NCBI RefSeq assembly: GCF_000518865.1
Contig: NZ_JAEK01000029.1
Location: 1 to 59,297 of the forward strand
Reading direction: 5' to 3'
Source: Bacillus sp. J37
GTDB taxonomy: Bacteria; Bacillota; Bacilli; Bacillales; Bacillaceae
DNA length: 59,297 nt
This document shows positions 43,218 to 53,176 of the stretch, in pieces. Every line of letters starts with the position of its first letter. Within the stretch, counting starts at the first letter, position 1. The position numbers and the translations under genes were made by a program. The notes below the pieces were generated by a model. The model saw only the letters and a list, made by a program, of their open reading frames with translations, did no database searches and was not told where the DNA came from.

Positions 43218-44894
43218 ATGATGAATTTACGTAGTAATATGATTAAAAAGGGCTTTGACCGCGCCCCACATCGCAGCTTACTTCGTGCTGCAGGGGTAAA
43301 AGAAGAGGATTTTGATAAACCGTTTATTGCGGTTTGTAATTCATATATTGATATTGTACCTGGTCACGTACATTTACAAGAGTTTGGAAAAATTGTTAAA
43401 GAAGCAATTCGTGAAGCTGGCGGAGTTCCGTTTGAATTTAATACGATCGGTGTAGACGATGGAATTGCAATGGGCCACATCGGAATGCGTTATTCATTAC
43501 CAAGCCGTGAAATTATTGCGGATTCTGTAGAAACAGTAGTATCTGCACACTGGTTTGACGGAATGGTTTGTATTCCAAACTGTGATAAAATCACTCCAGG
43601 TATGATGATGGCGGCATTACGTATCAACATACCTACACTCTTTGTTAGTGGAGGTCCAATGAAGGCCGGTGTAACAAGTGATGGTAAGAAAATCTCTCTA
43701 TCTTCTGTTTTTGAAGGAGTAGGTGCCTTTCAATCTGGTAAACTTGACGAAAAAGGCTTAACAGAACTAGAGCAATTCGGTTGTCCAACATGCGGATCTT
43801 GCTCAGGAATGTTCACAGCCAACTCAATGAACTGTTTAGCTGAAGCACTTGGACTAGCAATGCCGGGTAACGGAACAATTTTAGCTGTTGATCCAAAACG
43901 TAAAGAGTTTGTTAAAGAATCTGCTAAACAATTAATGAATTTAATTAAAGATGATATAAAACCAAGAGATATCGTAACAGAAAAAGCAATTGATAATGCT
44001 TTTGCACTTGATATGGCGCTTGGTGGTTCTACAAATACAGTATTACACACGTTAGCTTTAGCGCACGAGGCAGAAATTGAGTACCCAATTCAACGTATTA
44101 ATGAAGTGGCAGCTCGTGTTCCTCACTTATCAAAATTGGCTCCAGCATCTGATCATCATATTGAAGATTTGCATGAAGCCGGCGGAGTTTCAGCAGCATT
44201 ATATGAGCTATCGAAAAAAGAAGGAGCGCTTCATCTTGACACACTAACAGTAACCGGTAAAACATTAGGGGAAAATATTGCAGGCTGTGAGGTACAGGAT
44301 CATGAAGTCATCCGACCAATTGACAATCCTCATACAGAAAAAGGCGGACTTGCTGTATTATTCGGAAACCTTGCTCCTGATGGTGCGATCATTAAGACAG
44401 GTGGCGTACAAAACGGAATTACTAGTCATGAAGGTCCTGCAATCGTATTCGAATCACAAGAAGAAGCAATCAACGGAATTGCCAATGGAAAAGTAAAAGA
44501 AGGCCATGTCGTGATTATCCGTTATGAAGGACCAAAAGGCGGTCCGGGAATGCCGGAAATGTTATCTCCAACTTCGATGATCGTTGGGATGGGGCTTGGA
44601 CCAAAGGTAGCGCTTGTTACTGACGGACGTTTCTCAGGTGCATCTCGTGGTCTTTCAATCGGGCATGCTTCACCTGAAGCAGCTGAAGGTGGTCCACTTG
44701 CGTTCGTTGAAAATGGTGATCATATCGTGATTGACATTGAAAACCGTACAATGGATGTTCAAGTTGATGAAGACGTATGGGCAGAACGTAAAGCAAACTG
44801 GAAAGGCTTTGAACCTAAAGTGAAAAAAGGGTACTTAGCCCGTTATTCTAAGTTAGTTACTTCTGCAAGTACTGGCGGAATTATGAAAATCTAA
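43218..44894 (+). CDS. ilvD: Dihydroxy-acid dehydratase
   Basis: A 558-residue iron-sulfur dehydratase in valine, leucine, isoleucine and pantothenate synthesis. The cluster cysteines lie in [10 protein letters not shown] near 37-46, [11 protein letters not shown] near 118-128 and [12 protein letters not shown] near 189-200. The C-terminal domain has [14 protein letters not shown] near 473-486. GAAGGGAG lies before ATG 43218; a second ATG follows at once. It stands alone rather than in an ilv-leu operon. CodY-like boxes precede it. Confidence 0.97.
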   Translation: MMNLRSNMIKKGFDRAPHRSLLRAAGVKEEDFDKPFIAVCNSYIDIVPGHVHLQEFGKIVKEAIREAGGVPFEFNTIGVDDGIAMGHIGMRYSLPSREIIADSVETVVSAHWFDGMVCIPNCDKITPGMMMAALRINIPTLFVSGGPMKAGVTSDGKKISLSSVFEGVGAFQSGKLDEKGLTELEQFGCPTCGSCSGMFTANSMNCLAEALGLAMPGNGTILAVDPKRKEFVKESAKQLMNLIKDDIKPRDIVTEKAIDNAFALDMALGGSTNTVLHTLALAHEAEIEYPIQRINEVAARVPHLSKLAPASDHHIEDLHEAGGVSAALYELSKKEGALHLDTLTVTGKTLGENIAGCEVQDHEVIRPIDNPHTEKGGLAVLFGNLAPDGAIIKTGGVQNGITSHEGPAIVFESQEEAINGIANGKVKEGHVVIIRYEGPKGGPGMPEMLSPTSMIVGMGLGPKVALVTDGRFSGASRGLSIGHASPEAAEGGPLAFVENGDHIVIDIENRTMDVQVDEDVWAERKANWKGFEPKVKKGYLARYSKLVTSASTGGIMKI

Positions 44895-44926
44895 AGATAA
44901 ATACAGAAAAACCATATTAACAGATT

Positions 44927-44964
44927 GGGGTTGGAAGCTGAAAATTCCAACCCCTTATTATTGT
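44927..44964 (+). terminator. Intrinsic terminator after ilvD
   Basis: GGGGTTGGAA (44927-44936) pairs perfectly with TTCCAACCCC (44945-44954) around an 8-base loop, followed by TTATTATTGT. Confidence 0.85.
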
Positions 44965-45222
44965 ATAAGTTTGAAAAAAACCAAGTTCTAATTAAATTCA
45001 ATATATATTAGAAAAAATTGTTACAACACCGGCGAATAAAATGCCCTTTTCCCCAATAAAACCTCCAATTCTTCCCTTAAAAAATTTCAGCATAGACCAG
45101 CAATGATTGAGAATAAAAAACAAGGATATATCAAAAAGATGCTTAATCTATAGAAATTCTTATTTTTATGGGCTTAATTCCCTTTTTCAAAAATAGTATA
45201 TTGTAAGCCGAGTTTTTCATTT
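44965..45222. other. Non-coding region before the zinc-type dehydrogenase
   Basis: About 260 AT-rich bases. No gene, RNA or clear repeat is visible; TATATT near 45197 may be a -10 element. Confidence 0.35.
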
Positions 45223-45236
45223 AGGGAGGAATTTAT

Positions 45237-46205
45237 ATAAAAGCGATCTTTTCCAGCAATTACGGTCCGCCTGAAATCTTGGAAGTAAAGGAAGTACCAA
45301 AACCAAGTGTGAATGATCATCAAGTTTTAGTGAAAGTCCATGCAGCCTCAATAAATTATGGAAATCTGGTGTTACTAAAGGGAGAACCTAAACTTGCGCG
45401 TCTTGTATACGGACTATTCAAACCTAAATATTCTATACCTGGGGGAGACATAGCAGGGATCGTTGAAGAGGTAGGACCACTTGTAAAACAATTTAAACCT
45501 GGTGATGAAGTGTTTGCAGATTTATCGAGTGCTGGTTGGGGTGGGTTTGCAGAATATGTATCCGTTCCGGAAAATGTACTAGTGAGTAAGCCGTCGAATT
45601 TGACGTTTGAGGAAGCTGCGGCAGTTCCAATGGCGGCAGTGACTGCTCTTCAAAGTTTGAGAGATAAGGGAAATGTAAAACAAGGAAATAAAATATTGAT
45701 CTATGGAGCATCAGGTGGTGTTGGAACGTTTGCGATTCAAATTGCTAAGTCACTTGGTGCCGATGTTACTGCCGTTTGCAGCACGCAAAATATTCAAACA
45801 GCAAAAACTCTGGGTGCAGACTTTGTTTTAGATTATAAAAAGGGAGAATTTGAAAAAGCAACAACTCGTTATGATGTAATTTTAGGAGTAAATGGTCATC
45901 AGCCTTTATCTATCTATAATCGAGCACTATCTACCAATGGGGTATTTGTCCATGTAGGAGGTTCAGAGGCTCAAATGTTTCAAGCGATGTTTCAAGGTCC
46001 ATGGATCTCAATGAGGACAGGAAAAAAGTTTAGTACATTTTTACAGAGAGCTAATCAGTCAGACTTGCACAATGTGAAAGAACTTATTGAAGCAGGTCAT
46101 GTAAAACCTGTAATTGATCGTTGCTATAAGCTCAATGAAACAACGGAAGCCTTTACCTATTTTGCTGAAGGGCATGCTCGCGGAAAGATCGTATTGTCAA
46201 TTTAG
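45237..46205 (+). CDS. Zinc-type alcohol dehydrogenase / quinone oxidoreductase with an ATA start
   Basis: A 322-residue medium-chain dehydrogenase. It has the GroES-like domain (VLVKVHAASINYGNLVLLKG near 37-56, GGDIAGIVEEVGP near 72-84), then a Rossmann domain with YGASGGVGTFAIQIAKSLGA near 157-176. The metal-binding Cys residues of zinc enzymes are absent, so it is closer to NADPH:quinone reductases. No ATG, GTG or TTG exists at the right place. AGGGAGGA (45223-45230) lies 7 bases before ATA AAA GCG ATC TTT, which matches the family start (M-K-A-I). A TTG at 45279 is the first usual start, but it would cost the first beta strand. Confidence 0.82.
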   Translation: MKAIFSSNYGPPEILEVKEVPKPSVNDHQVLVKVHAASINYGNLVLLKGEPKLARLVYGLFKPKYSIPGGDIAGIVEEVGPLVKQFKPGDEVFADLSSAGWGGFAEYVSVPENVLVSKPSNLTFEEAAAVPMAAVTALQSLRDKGNVKQGNKILIYGASGGVGTFAIQIAKSLGADVTAVCSTQNIQTAKTLGADFVLDYKKGEFEKATTRYDVILGVNGHQPLSIYNRALSTNGVFVHVGGSEAQMFQAMFQGPWISMRTGKKFSTFLQRANQSDLHNVKELIEAGHVKPVIDRCYKLNETTEAFTYFAEGHARGKIVLSI

Positions 46206-46215
46206 AAAAGGAAAC

Positions 46216-46260
46216 AAAAAATGTGGACCAACTGACTTGAAATGGTTCCACATTTTTTTC
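46216..46260 (+). terminator. Intrinsic terminator after the dehydrogenase
   Basis: AAAAAATGTGGA (46216-46227) pairs with TCCACATTTTTT (46247-46258), with a long T-tail. Confidence 0.85.
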
Positions 46261-46365
46261 GTATAAAAAATAATAACTAATTATTATAACGTTATGTAAT
46301 TTATTAAAAACTTAGAAAGATAATATAGAACCCTGATAAATTAACCTGAATTTCCTCTTACTGCC

Positions 46366-46989
46366 TTAATTTTTAAATACATGTTGTCCAATAACTACAG
46401 CCGTTTCTCTAGAATCTAGCCAGCGATTTGTAGCAATATCAGGGTTATAGAAGAATAATGAGTCTTTCGCAATTTTCCTCATATCAGATAATGCTGCGAA
46501 GACAGCTCTTCTAGATTCCTTGTCAGCCGGTTTGTTAATTTCACCATTTGAGACAGGCTGGAATTGTCCACTTTGATAGATAACATCTCGTATTGTATCT
46601 GGGAATTTCGGACTATCTACACGATTTAATACAACACTGGCAACTGCTACTTTTCCTTCAAAAGGTTCTGATTGAGCCTCAGCTCGTACAATTCTTGCTA
46701 GTAAATCTATGTCAGCTTCTGAAATATTTACTTTGCTTGAAATAGTTTCCCCACGACTTGCAACAGCTGGTCGACTTTTTTTATCTTTATCTATAGAAAT
46801 CTCTTGTCCCACATAAATGAGATCGAGGTTTTTTACCTGTGGATTTGCTGAAGCTAATGCGGAAAGTGACATACTATTATCTCTTGCTATTTTTGACATT
46901 GTATCCCCTTTTTGCACAGTATAAGCGAAAATAGGTTCAGCCGATAAAAGAGTGAAAAGTAATGTTAGTAAAAAAATTAGTTTTTTCAA
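46366..46989 (-). CDS. LysM-containing cell-wall hydrolase (SleB type)
   Basis: A 207-residue secreted enzyme. The signal peptide (about 1-22, ending EPIFA) is followed by one LysM peptidoglycan-binding domain (YTVQKGDTMSKIARDN from residue 23 to about 67) and a hydrolase_2 (SleB-like) domain (about 92-205). The latter has LLARIVRAEAQSEPFEGKVA, with the probable catalytic Glu, and VASVVLNRV. Relatives degrade spore cortex or vegetative wall. It starts at TTG 46989 behind AGGAGG. It is a single gene. Confidence 0.9.
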   Translation of the reverse strand: MKKLIFLLTLLFTLLSAEPIFAYTVQKGDTMSKIARDNSMSLSALASANPQVKNLDLIYVGQEISIDKDKKSRPAVASRGETISSKVNISEADIDLLARIVRAEAQSEPFEGKVAVASVVLNRVDSPKFPDTIRDVIYQSGQFQPVSNGEINKPADKESRRAVFAALSDMRKIAKDSLFFYNPDIATNRWLDSRETAVVIGQHVFKN

Positions 46990-47211
46990 AATTTGTCCTC
47001 CTAGACGATTTCTTTTTTGAACTCTTGTCTCATTCCATACCTATGTGATAAAAAATCCGAATAGTGTTACAATTTGTTTACATAGACGTTACAAGAAGCT
47101 CGAAATATCTTAATATAGGAAGAAATAGGAAATTCTATGTAGTCTTTTTGGATAATCGTCTCCATGAAACGTATACTTTTGTATATTCATATCTAATAAG
47201 GGGATGAAACA

Positions 47212-48327
47212 GTGGAATCAAAAAACCTGGAATTGGCTAAAAATTTACGTCATGAACTTCATCAGCATCCTGAACTCTCAAATCATGAGGTATGGACGAA
47301 AAATCATATAATCTTAGTCTTAAAAACATATACGTCATTAGAAATTGTCGATAAAGGTCAATGGTTTTATGCGGTGTATAGAGCTGGTGAAAAGAGAAGA
47401 AATATCGCATTTCGAGCAGATTTTGATGCTCTGCCGATTGAAGAAACGATAGACATTCCACATGCTTCCAAATATCCCGGTATCTCACATAAATGTGGAC
47501 ATGATGGTCATGCTGCATGTCTAGTTGGCTTCGCTCTTGAGGTTAACCAAAAAGGAGCAGATAAAAATATCTTTTTTCTCTTTCAGCATGCAGAAGAAAC
47601 TGGAGATGGCGCCATTCAGTGTGCCCCATTTTTAAAAGAGAACAACATAGAGGAAATTTATGCCTTTCACAATATGAGTGGAATGACTTTAAATTCAGTT
47701 TATGTTATTGACGGAACGGCACATTGTGCATCAAAGGGAATGACCATTCAAATGGAAGGAGCACCGGCACATGCAAGCCAGCCTGAAGATGGAGTAAATC
47801 CCGCTTATGCTATAGCAAGAATGATTGAAACGATTCAAGATTTTACTTCCTCCAAAACCTATAAAGGAATAGTATTATGTACAGTCGTGCATGTAAATAT
47901 TGGAGAAAAAGCCTTTGGTATTGCAGCAAGTAAAGGGATCTTAATGCTTACTTTACGCGCTTATTATGAAGAAGAACTTGTACAACTAGAAAAAAACATT
48001 GAAAAGTTAACACTTTCTCTAGCCAAACAATTTGGACTAAAACCAAGTTTCTCATACACTGATATATTTCCTGAAACGGTAAATCATAAAGTAAGCTCAG
48101 ATAAAATCAGATCAATCTGTAAAAAGAAAGACATACACCTCGTTGAAATGAAGGAAGCATTCCGTGCATCAGAAGATTTTGGTCATTATTTAAAGATAAC
48201 TAAAGGAGCTATCTGCTATATTGGCAATGGGGAAGACTACCCTCATATACATACAGTTCAGTATGATTTTCATGATGGGATTATCGAGACAGCAGTAGAA
48301 CTATTTAAAGGCCTAGCCGAAATATAA
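47212..48327 (+). CDS. M20 family amidohydrolase
   Basis: A 371-residue metal-dependent amidohydrolase (M20D type). Metal ligands lie in KCGHDGHAA near 94-102, HAEETGDGA near 125-133 and AFHN near 150. The segment FRADFDALPIEE lies near 67-78. A dimerisation lid spans about 180-290 (begins TIQMEGAPAHAS). Such enzymes remove acyl groups from amino acids or split small peptides. It begins at GTG 47212 behind AAGGGGATG. The substrate is not evident. Confidence 0.92.
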   Translation: MESKNLELAKNLRHELHQHPELSNHEVWTKNHIILVLKTYTSLEIVDKGQWFYAVYRAGEKRRNIAFRADFDALPIEETIDIPHASKYPGISHKCGHDGHAACLVGFALEVNQKGADKNIFFLFQHAEETGDGAIQCAPFLKENNIEEIYAFHNMSGMTLNSVYVIDGTAHCASKGMTIQMEGAPAHASQPEDGVNPAYAIARMIETIQDFTSSKTYKGIVLCTVVHVNIGEKAFGIAASKGILMLTLRAYYEEELVQLEKNIEKLTLSLAKQFGLKPSFSYTDIFPETVNHKVSSDKIRSICKKKDIHLVEMKEAFRASEDFGHYLKITKGAICYIGNGEDYPHIHTVQYDFHDGIIETAVELFKGLAEI

Positions 48328-48516
48328 AAGCTATACAAGTTTTAAAAATTGAAAAAGTCTATCCAGTCTGTTCCAATGAAATGTATGGAGAATCAGATCA
48401 AGGTCATTATGTAACATTGCAAATTTATAACTACATAAACCACAACATTTCCTCTCACAGAGTATGGATAAAATATCTACAACAATATTCTTAGACAAAT
48501 CGAAGGGGTGAGCATT

Positions 48517-48738
48517 TTGGCAAACATAAAATATGAAATTCAGCAAAGTTTTGGAGTCATTTCTGAAGGTGCAAAAGGATGGAAAAAAGAATTAAATTTA
48601 ATAAGTTGGAACAACAGGGATCCCAAATATGATCTAAGAGATTGGGATGAACTACATGAAAAAATGGGAAAAGGGCTAACACTGTCAAAGGATGAGCTGA
48701 TTAAATTGAGAGATTTATTAAATTCGATGGAATTATGA
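48517..48738 (+). CDS. YdbC/PC4-like DNA-binding protein
   Basis: A 73-residue protein of the YdbC family, a bacterial relative of the PC4 single-stranded DNA-binding domain. Recognisable parts are FGVISEGAKGWKKELNLISW (about 10-29) and the DPKYDLRDWDELHEKMGKG run (about 33-51, quoted in part). I chose TTG 48517 because AAGGGG lies 7 bases before it and the product then starts MANIKYEIQ like its relatives. GTG 48508 belongs to the ribosome site. A short terminator hairpin follows. Confidence 0.85.
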   Translation: MANIKYEIQQSFGVISEGAKGWKKELNLISWNNRDPKYDLRDWDELHEKMGKGLTLSKDELIKLRDLLNSMEL

Positions 48739-48739
48739 A

Positions 48740-48770
48740 AAGGAACCTATCAAAAGGTTCCTTACTTTGA
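48740..48770 (+). terminator. Probable terminator after the YdbC-like gene
   Basis: AAGGAACCT (48740-48748) pairs with AGGTTCCTT (48755-48763). The T-tail is weak. Confidence 0.6.
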
Positions 48771-48888
48771 TACAAGTATACGTTACTAATGATTTCTGTT
48801 TCTATAGACTTATGTTATATTCGTTGATAAAATTAATAGGTATATTTTCTCATATTAATTATTTGACGTTGGAGGTTTAAATGGAAAC

Positions 48889-50856
48889 ATGATCAAGACA
48901 TTAAAAGCAAAATTATTTCTTTCTCTGCTATTAGTATCAATCGTCCCCTTACTAATTGTTAGTATTGTGCTTTATATAAATACAAATCAGGGATATGATA
49001 CTGTACTAAAAAATGAACAAGCCGTTAATGTGGAATCGATTTCAGATCGGTTGAACACATCTTCAACAGAACTTCTTGAGTTAACAAAATACTATGCTAA
49101 TCAGCCGGACGTAATTGAGGTCTTTAAACAAGGTGACCGAGAAAAGATGGCAGTGTTAATTAAATCTACATTTGAGCGGCTGCAACGAGAACATCAGTTA
49201 GATGTCTTCGAGGTTGGAGATGCAAATGGTTCTGTGTTTTTTAGAGGTCATAACCCGGAAAAGTATGGAGATGACAAAAGTGATAAACCGGTCATACAAG
49301 CATCATTGGAAGGAAAGGAATTAGCTGGTTTTGAATTTGGAACAAGTGGTTTAGGAGTGAGAGCATTTGTTCCTATTATGGATAACAACGAAGTAATAGG
49401 TACATTGCAAACAGGATTAGATGAAAAAGTAATCGAAGAAATCACACAATCCATGAAGGGTATTAGATTATCCATTTCAAATATTGAAGGTGAGATTTTA
49501 GTAGCCTCTCATAAAAAATATGTAGGTGAAAAGATAGATGATTCTTCCACCCTTAATAAAGTTTTGAATGGCGAGCAAGTTTCAAGTGAAGATAAAGAAA
49601 GCTTAGAATACTATATGCCTCTTTTTGACCCTACAAAAACGGAAGTTATCGGGGTTATCCAAATCGTCCAAGACACCGGTATGATCCATCAGATGAATAA
49701 TCAAGCTTTATTATTCCTTGTTATTACTGCGATAATTACTCTTATTATTGTGATATTCATAGCAATGTTATTGAGTCGAAGCTTTTCTGAACCAATTAAA
49801 GATATAACGAACTTTATGGGTGAGCTTGCCAAAGGTAACCTGAATAGTACATTGAAAAATAAAAAGAGAACAGATGAAATTGGACAACTTTCCCACTCAG
49901 TTGTTGTGACACAGTCTAGTATTAGAGAGATGTTACAAAAGATTTCTACCCTATCTACAACAGTTTTACAGCAATCTACTGTAATGAAAGAGGCATGCAA
50001 AGAAATAAATGAGGGTAGTGATCAAATAGCCACAACTATGCAGGAAATTGCAATGGGGTCAGAAGAACAAGCAAGTAGTTCCTTAAAATTATCCCAACAA
50101 ATGGATATTTTTGTGAATGGCATTAAGCAAGCAAATGAAGATGGTTCCATGGTACAAACATCATCATCTGATGTCCTAAACATCACAAAACAGGGTGAAA
50201 GCCTAATGAAAGAGTCTATTCAGCAAATGGACGCATTATTTCAGATGATGAACCAAGCAGTTCAAAAAGTCGATAGACTTGAACAGCAATCTATAGAAAT
50301 AGCAAAAATAGTCACGGTTATTCAAGCAATCTCCAATCAAACAAATCTATTAGCATTAAATGCTGCAATTGAGGCTGCAAGGGCAGGAGAAAACGGTAGA
50401 GGATTTGCTGTTGTTGCAAATGAAGTACGGAATCTGGCAGAACAAGTATCAAACTCAATTTTAGATATAACGACAATCGTCTCGAATATTCAATCTGAAT
50501 CCACCAGTGTGATCGAAGCACTGACTAATGGTTATAAGCAAGTTGAGATCGGATCAAATCAACTACAGCAAACAGGAAAAGCTTTTTATGAAATAAATGA
50601 ATCTGTGTTAAGTATGGCTAATAAAGTGAAAAATATAACAACACAGCTTTCAGATATTACATATCATAGTCAACATATAAATCAATCCATCGACAATATT
50701 GCTTCGATTTCGCAAGAATCAGCAGCAAGTATTGAAGAAACTAGTGCAACTGTTCAACAAACGAACAGCTCTATAGAACTTCTCTCAAGAAATGCTAATT
50801 CTCTTGAACATCTTTCAGAAGAATTACAAAGAATGGTCAAAACGTTTCATATATGA
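48889..50856 (+). CDS. Methyl-accepting chemotaxis protein
   Basis: A 655-residue chemoreceptor. TM1 spans about 8-30. A double-Cache-like external sensing domain covers about 31-275. TM2 spans about 277-300, HAMP about 300-355, and the coiled-coil signalling domain about 370-650. The hairpin tip ([18 protein letters not shown] near 483-500) is the strongly conserved contact for CheA and CheW. No C-terminal CheR-docking pentapeptide is present. The GGAGG site is 13 bases from this ATG and better placed for a three-codon frame (ATG GAA ACA TGA, 48881-48892) that overlaps the start. Confidence 0.94.
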   Translation: MIKTLKAKLFLSLLLVSIVPLLIVSIVLYINTNQGYDTVLKNEQAVNVESISDRLNTSSTELLELTKYYANQPDVIEVFKQGDREKMAVLIKSTFERLQREHQLDVFEVGDANGSVFFRGHNPEKYGDDKSDKPVIQASLEGKELAGFEFGTSGLGVRAFVPIMDNNEVIGTLQTGLDEKVIEEITQSMKGIRLSISNIEGEILVASHKKYVGEKIDDSSTLNKVLNGEQVSSEDKESLEYYMPLFDPTKTEVIGVIQIVQDTGMIHQMNNQALLFLVITAIITLIIVIFIAMLLSRSFSEPIKDITNFMGELAKGNLNSTLKNKKRTDEIGQLSHSVVVTQSSIREMLQKISTLSTTVLQQSTVMKEACKEINEGSDQIATTMQEIAMGSEEQASSSLKLSQQMDIFVNGIKQANEDGSMVQTSSSDVLNITKQGESLMKESIQQMDALFQMMNQAVQKVDRLEQQSIEIAKIVTVIQAISNQTNLLALNAAIEAARAGENGRGFAVVANEVRNLAEQVSNSILDITTIVSNIQSESTSVIEALTNGYKQVEIGSNQLQQTGKAFYEINESVLSMANKVKNITTQLSDITYHSQHINQSIDNIASISQESAASIEETSATVQQTNSSIELLSRNANSLEHLSEELQRMVKTFHI

Positions 50857-51019
50857 TCGAATGAAGGCACACCAATTCGTTGAGTCCTTTTATTTTGATC
50901 AAGAGAACAGAAAATCATTTGAATATTCCAAAAAAATAAAATTTTATATGCATCAATGTGTGCTTTGGAATATAATGATAGAAAAAGTTACTTGGAAAAT
51001 ATAAGGGAGAGGTTAAAAA

Positions 51020-51418
51020 TTGGGGTTTTTACATACATTATCAAAGTTGGTAGTGGAAGAACGTAAGATTACTCCTCAACTAAGAGAAAAGCTGGACAAG
51101 AGAGTTGAAGTAGTAAACAGTTGTATGGAGTTTGTTGATGACTTTTCAAGAAAGAAAGTCATTGAGATAGATGCTTTACATAGCAAAGGAAGCCATCTTA
51201 TTAGAAAAATGACCATTCATGTAAAACATTATAATCTTGGAAATAGTTCAAAAAGTGAATTAAAAAAAGCTTTTATAGAAGCAGAACATTCCCTTAAGGA
51301 AAAATTACTTGGTGAGAAAGAATCCTCTATGGTTTTAAGTTATGAAGAAAGAAAAACAATCATTAAAATCTATCATGATAAGTTGGACTTATTAAGGAAA
51401 GAATCCGGTACATTTTAA
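51020..51418 (+). CDS. Hypothetical protein
   Basis: A 132-residue charged, mainly helical protein with no signal peptide or membrane helix. It begins GFLHTLSKLVVEERKITPQL and is rich in Lys and Glu. No domain is recognised. It starts at TTG 51020 behind GGGAGAGG, 163 bases after the chemoreceptor and in the same direction, so it may share its transcript. A terminator follows. Confidence 0.65.
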   Translation: MGFLHTLSKLVVEERKITPQLREKLDKRVEVVNSCMEFVDDFSRKKVIEIDALHSKGSHLIRKMTIHVKHYNLGNSSKSELKKAFIEAEHSLKEKLLGEKESSMVLSYEERKTIIKIYHDKLDLLRKESGTF

Positions 51419-51430
51419 TAAACCTATTAG

Positions 51431-51466
51431 AAAAAGAATCCGTCTTAAAACAGATTCTTTTTTTTG
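51431..51466 (+). terminator. Intrinsic terminator
   Basis: AAAAAGAATC (51431-51440) pairs with GATTCTTTTT (51453-51462) and more T follow. Confidence 0.8.
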
Positions 51467-51688
51467 TTCATATCAAGATTTTATAATTCCTATTCAAAAT
51501 CAAGAAAAGAGGAAATTGCAAAAAGTAAGAAGAGTCTAAACATTTCAACTTATATTTTTTCAAGGTTTTTTTGTTGATATGTAAAACTTGCTGTGGCATT
51601 GTAGGATAATCCCTCTGCTAATAAACCAAACTATAATACGTGTCTTACTCTTTACTAAAAAACCAATTACTACTGGGAGGTATACAAT

Positions 51689-52483
51689 ATGAAAAAGTTA
51701 TATTTGAGCCTTTTGGCTGCAACTTTACTTTTCCTTTTAGCTGCTTGTGGAGGAAATCAGGATCATGCAAACGGGAAGAAAGATTCACAGGATGCGGCTG
51801 AGAAGGAAGTTCTTAAAGTTGGTACCGAAGGAACATATGCACCATTTACATTCCATAATGAAGAAGGAGAACTAACCGGATATGACGTTGAAGTAATCAA
51901 AGAAGTTGCCAAGCGCATGGGTGTTGAAGTGGAATTTATGGAGACACAATGGGATTCAATGTTTGCTGGTTTAAACTCCAAAAGGTTTGATTTAATCGCG
52001 AATCAGGTCGGAATTAATGAGGAACGCTTAGCCAATTATGACTTTTCGAATCCTTATACATATTCTTCATCTGTTATTGTTACAAAGGCCGATAACAATG
52101 ATATTAACACGTTTGAGGAATTAAAAGGGAAGAAATCAGCACAATCGTTAACAAGTAATTATGGCGCAATTGCTGAAGAAAATGGAGCAGAGATTGTAGG
52201 AGTAGAAGGCCTTGCACAATCGATTGAATTAATTAAACAGGGTCGTGCCGAGGTAACAGTAAATGATAAATTAGCTGTTTTAGATTACATGAAAACACAA
52301 AACGATAAAAATGTAAAAATTGCAGCAGAGTCAGATGATGTATCCGAAATGGCCTTCACCTTTAATAAAGGAAATGAAGAGCTGATAGAAAAAGTTAATA
52401 AACAATTAGAAGCAATGAAAGAAGATGGCACATTAACAAAAATTTCCGAAGAATGGTTTGGCGAAGATGTATCTGCAAAGTAA
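51689..52483 (+). CDS. tcyA: Cystine ABC transporter substrate-binding lipoprotein
   Basis: A 264-residue family 3 amino acid-binding protein. The lipobox LLAAC gives Cys20 as the lipid anchor. The mature protein has [17 protein letters not shown] near 42-58, [17 protein letters not shown] near 87-103 and a SAQSLTSNY motif near 150. These match B. subtilis TcyA (YckK) closely, as remembered, so L-cystine is the likely ligand. GGGAGG precedes the ATG. It is followed by an overlapping permease gene and an ATPase gene. Confidence 0.92.
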   Translation: MKKLYLSLLAATLLFLLAACGGNQDHANGKKDSQDAAEKEVLKVGTEGTYAPFTFHNEEGELTGYDVEVIKEVAKRMGVEVEFMETQWDSMFAGLNSKRFDLIANQVGINEERLANYDFSNPYTYSSSVIVTKADNNDINTFEELKGKKSAQSLTSNYGAIAEENGAEIVGVEGLAQSIELIKQGRAEVTVNDKLAVLDYMKTQNDKNVKIAAESDDVSEMAFTFNKGNEELIEKVNKQLEAMKEDGTLTKISEEWFGEDVSAK

Positions 52484-53162
52484 TACAATAACAGCTGATA
52501 TGGGTGGTTGGGAGTTATTTTTCAACTCTCTTCTCCCTATGATTACAGGGGCCATCCAATACACAATCCCACTTACATTAATTTCATTTACCGGTGGTAT
52601 GATTCTAGCGCTAATCACTGCAATGATGCGTATATCAAAATCCCGTATTTTACAGATACCTGCAGCAGTGTATGTCTCAGCAATCCGCGGAACACCTTTG
52701 CTTGTGCAATTATTCATTATTTTTTACGGCTTACCTAACCTGGGCATTAATCTTGATCCGTTTATTAGCGCCATTATTGCTTTTGTATTAAATGTAGGTG
52801 CCTATGGATCAGAAATCTTACGAGCTTCTATTTTATCTATCCAAAAAGGGCAGTGGGAGGCCGCTTATACGATAGGAATGACGAGATGGCAGGCGCTATA
52901 TCGTATCATTCTTCCACAAGCAGCAAGAGTTTCTGTGCCGCCACTATCTAATTCATTTATTAGTTTAGTAAAAGATACGTCACTTGCTTCACTTGTGTTA
53001 GTATCTGAATTATTTCGAAAAGCACAGGAAATTGCAGCAAGGACATATGACTTTTTGCTTTTGTATGTCGAAGCAGCACTTATTTATTGGGTTATTTGCT
53101 TACTTTTATCGCTCGTTCAAATCGCAATAGAAAAACGTCTGGATCGTTATGTAGCAAAATAA
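52467..53162 (+). CDS. tcyB: Cystine ABC transporter permease
   Basis: A permease of the polar amino acid family (HisM type) of about 220-231 residues with five helices. The ATPase-contact loop has [20 protein letters not shown] near 130-149. ATG 52467 overlaps tcyA by 17 bases. An ATG at 52500 gives a product starting [11 protein letters not shown], more like the known relatives. Neither has a clear ribosome site, so the start is uncertain. Coupling to tcyA is likely. Confidence 0.9.
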   Translation: MYLQSNTITADMGGWELFFNSLLPMITGAIQYTIPLTLISFTGGMILALITAMMRISKSRILQIPAAVYVSAIRGTPLLVQLFIIFYGLPNLGINLDPFISAIIAFVLNVGAYGSEILRASILSIQKGQWEAAYTIGMTRWQALYRIILPQAARVSVPPLSNSFISLVKDTSLASLVLVSELFRKAQEIAARTYDFLLLYVEAALIYWVICLLLSLVQIAIEKRLDRYVAK

Positions 53163-53176
53163 GGGAGGTGTAAAGC

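Noticed and set aside
50792-51004. Open frame overlapping the end of the chemoreceptor gene
   Set aside because: It has no ribosome site, overlaps a clear gene in another frame, and its unique part has no protein-like pattern I recognise.
51463-51688. S-box, CymR site or other riboswitch before tcyA
   Set aside because: I searched by eye for SAM-riboswitch blocks and a CymR-like pattern and found none convincing.
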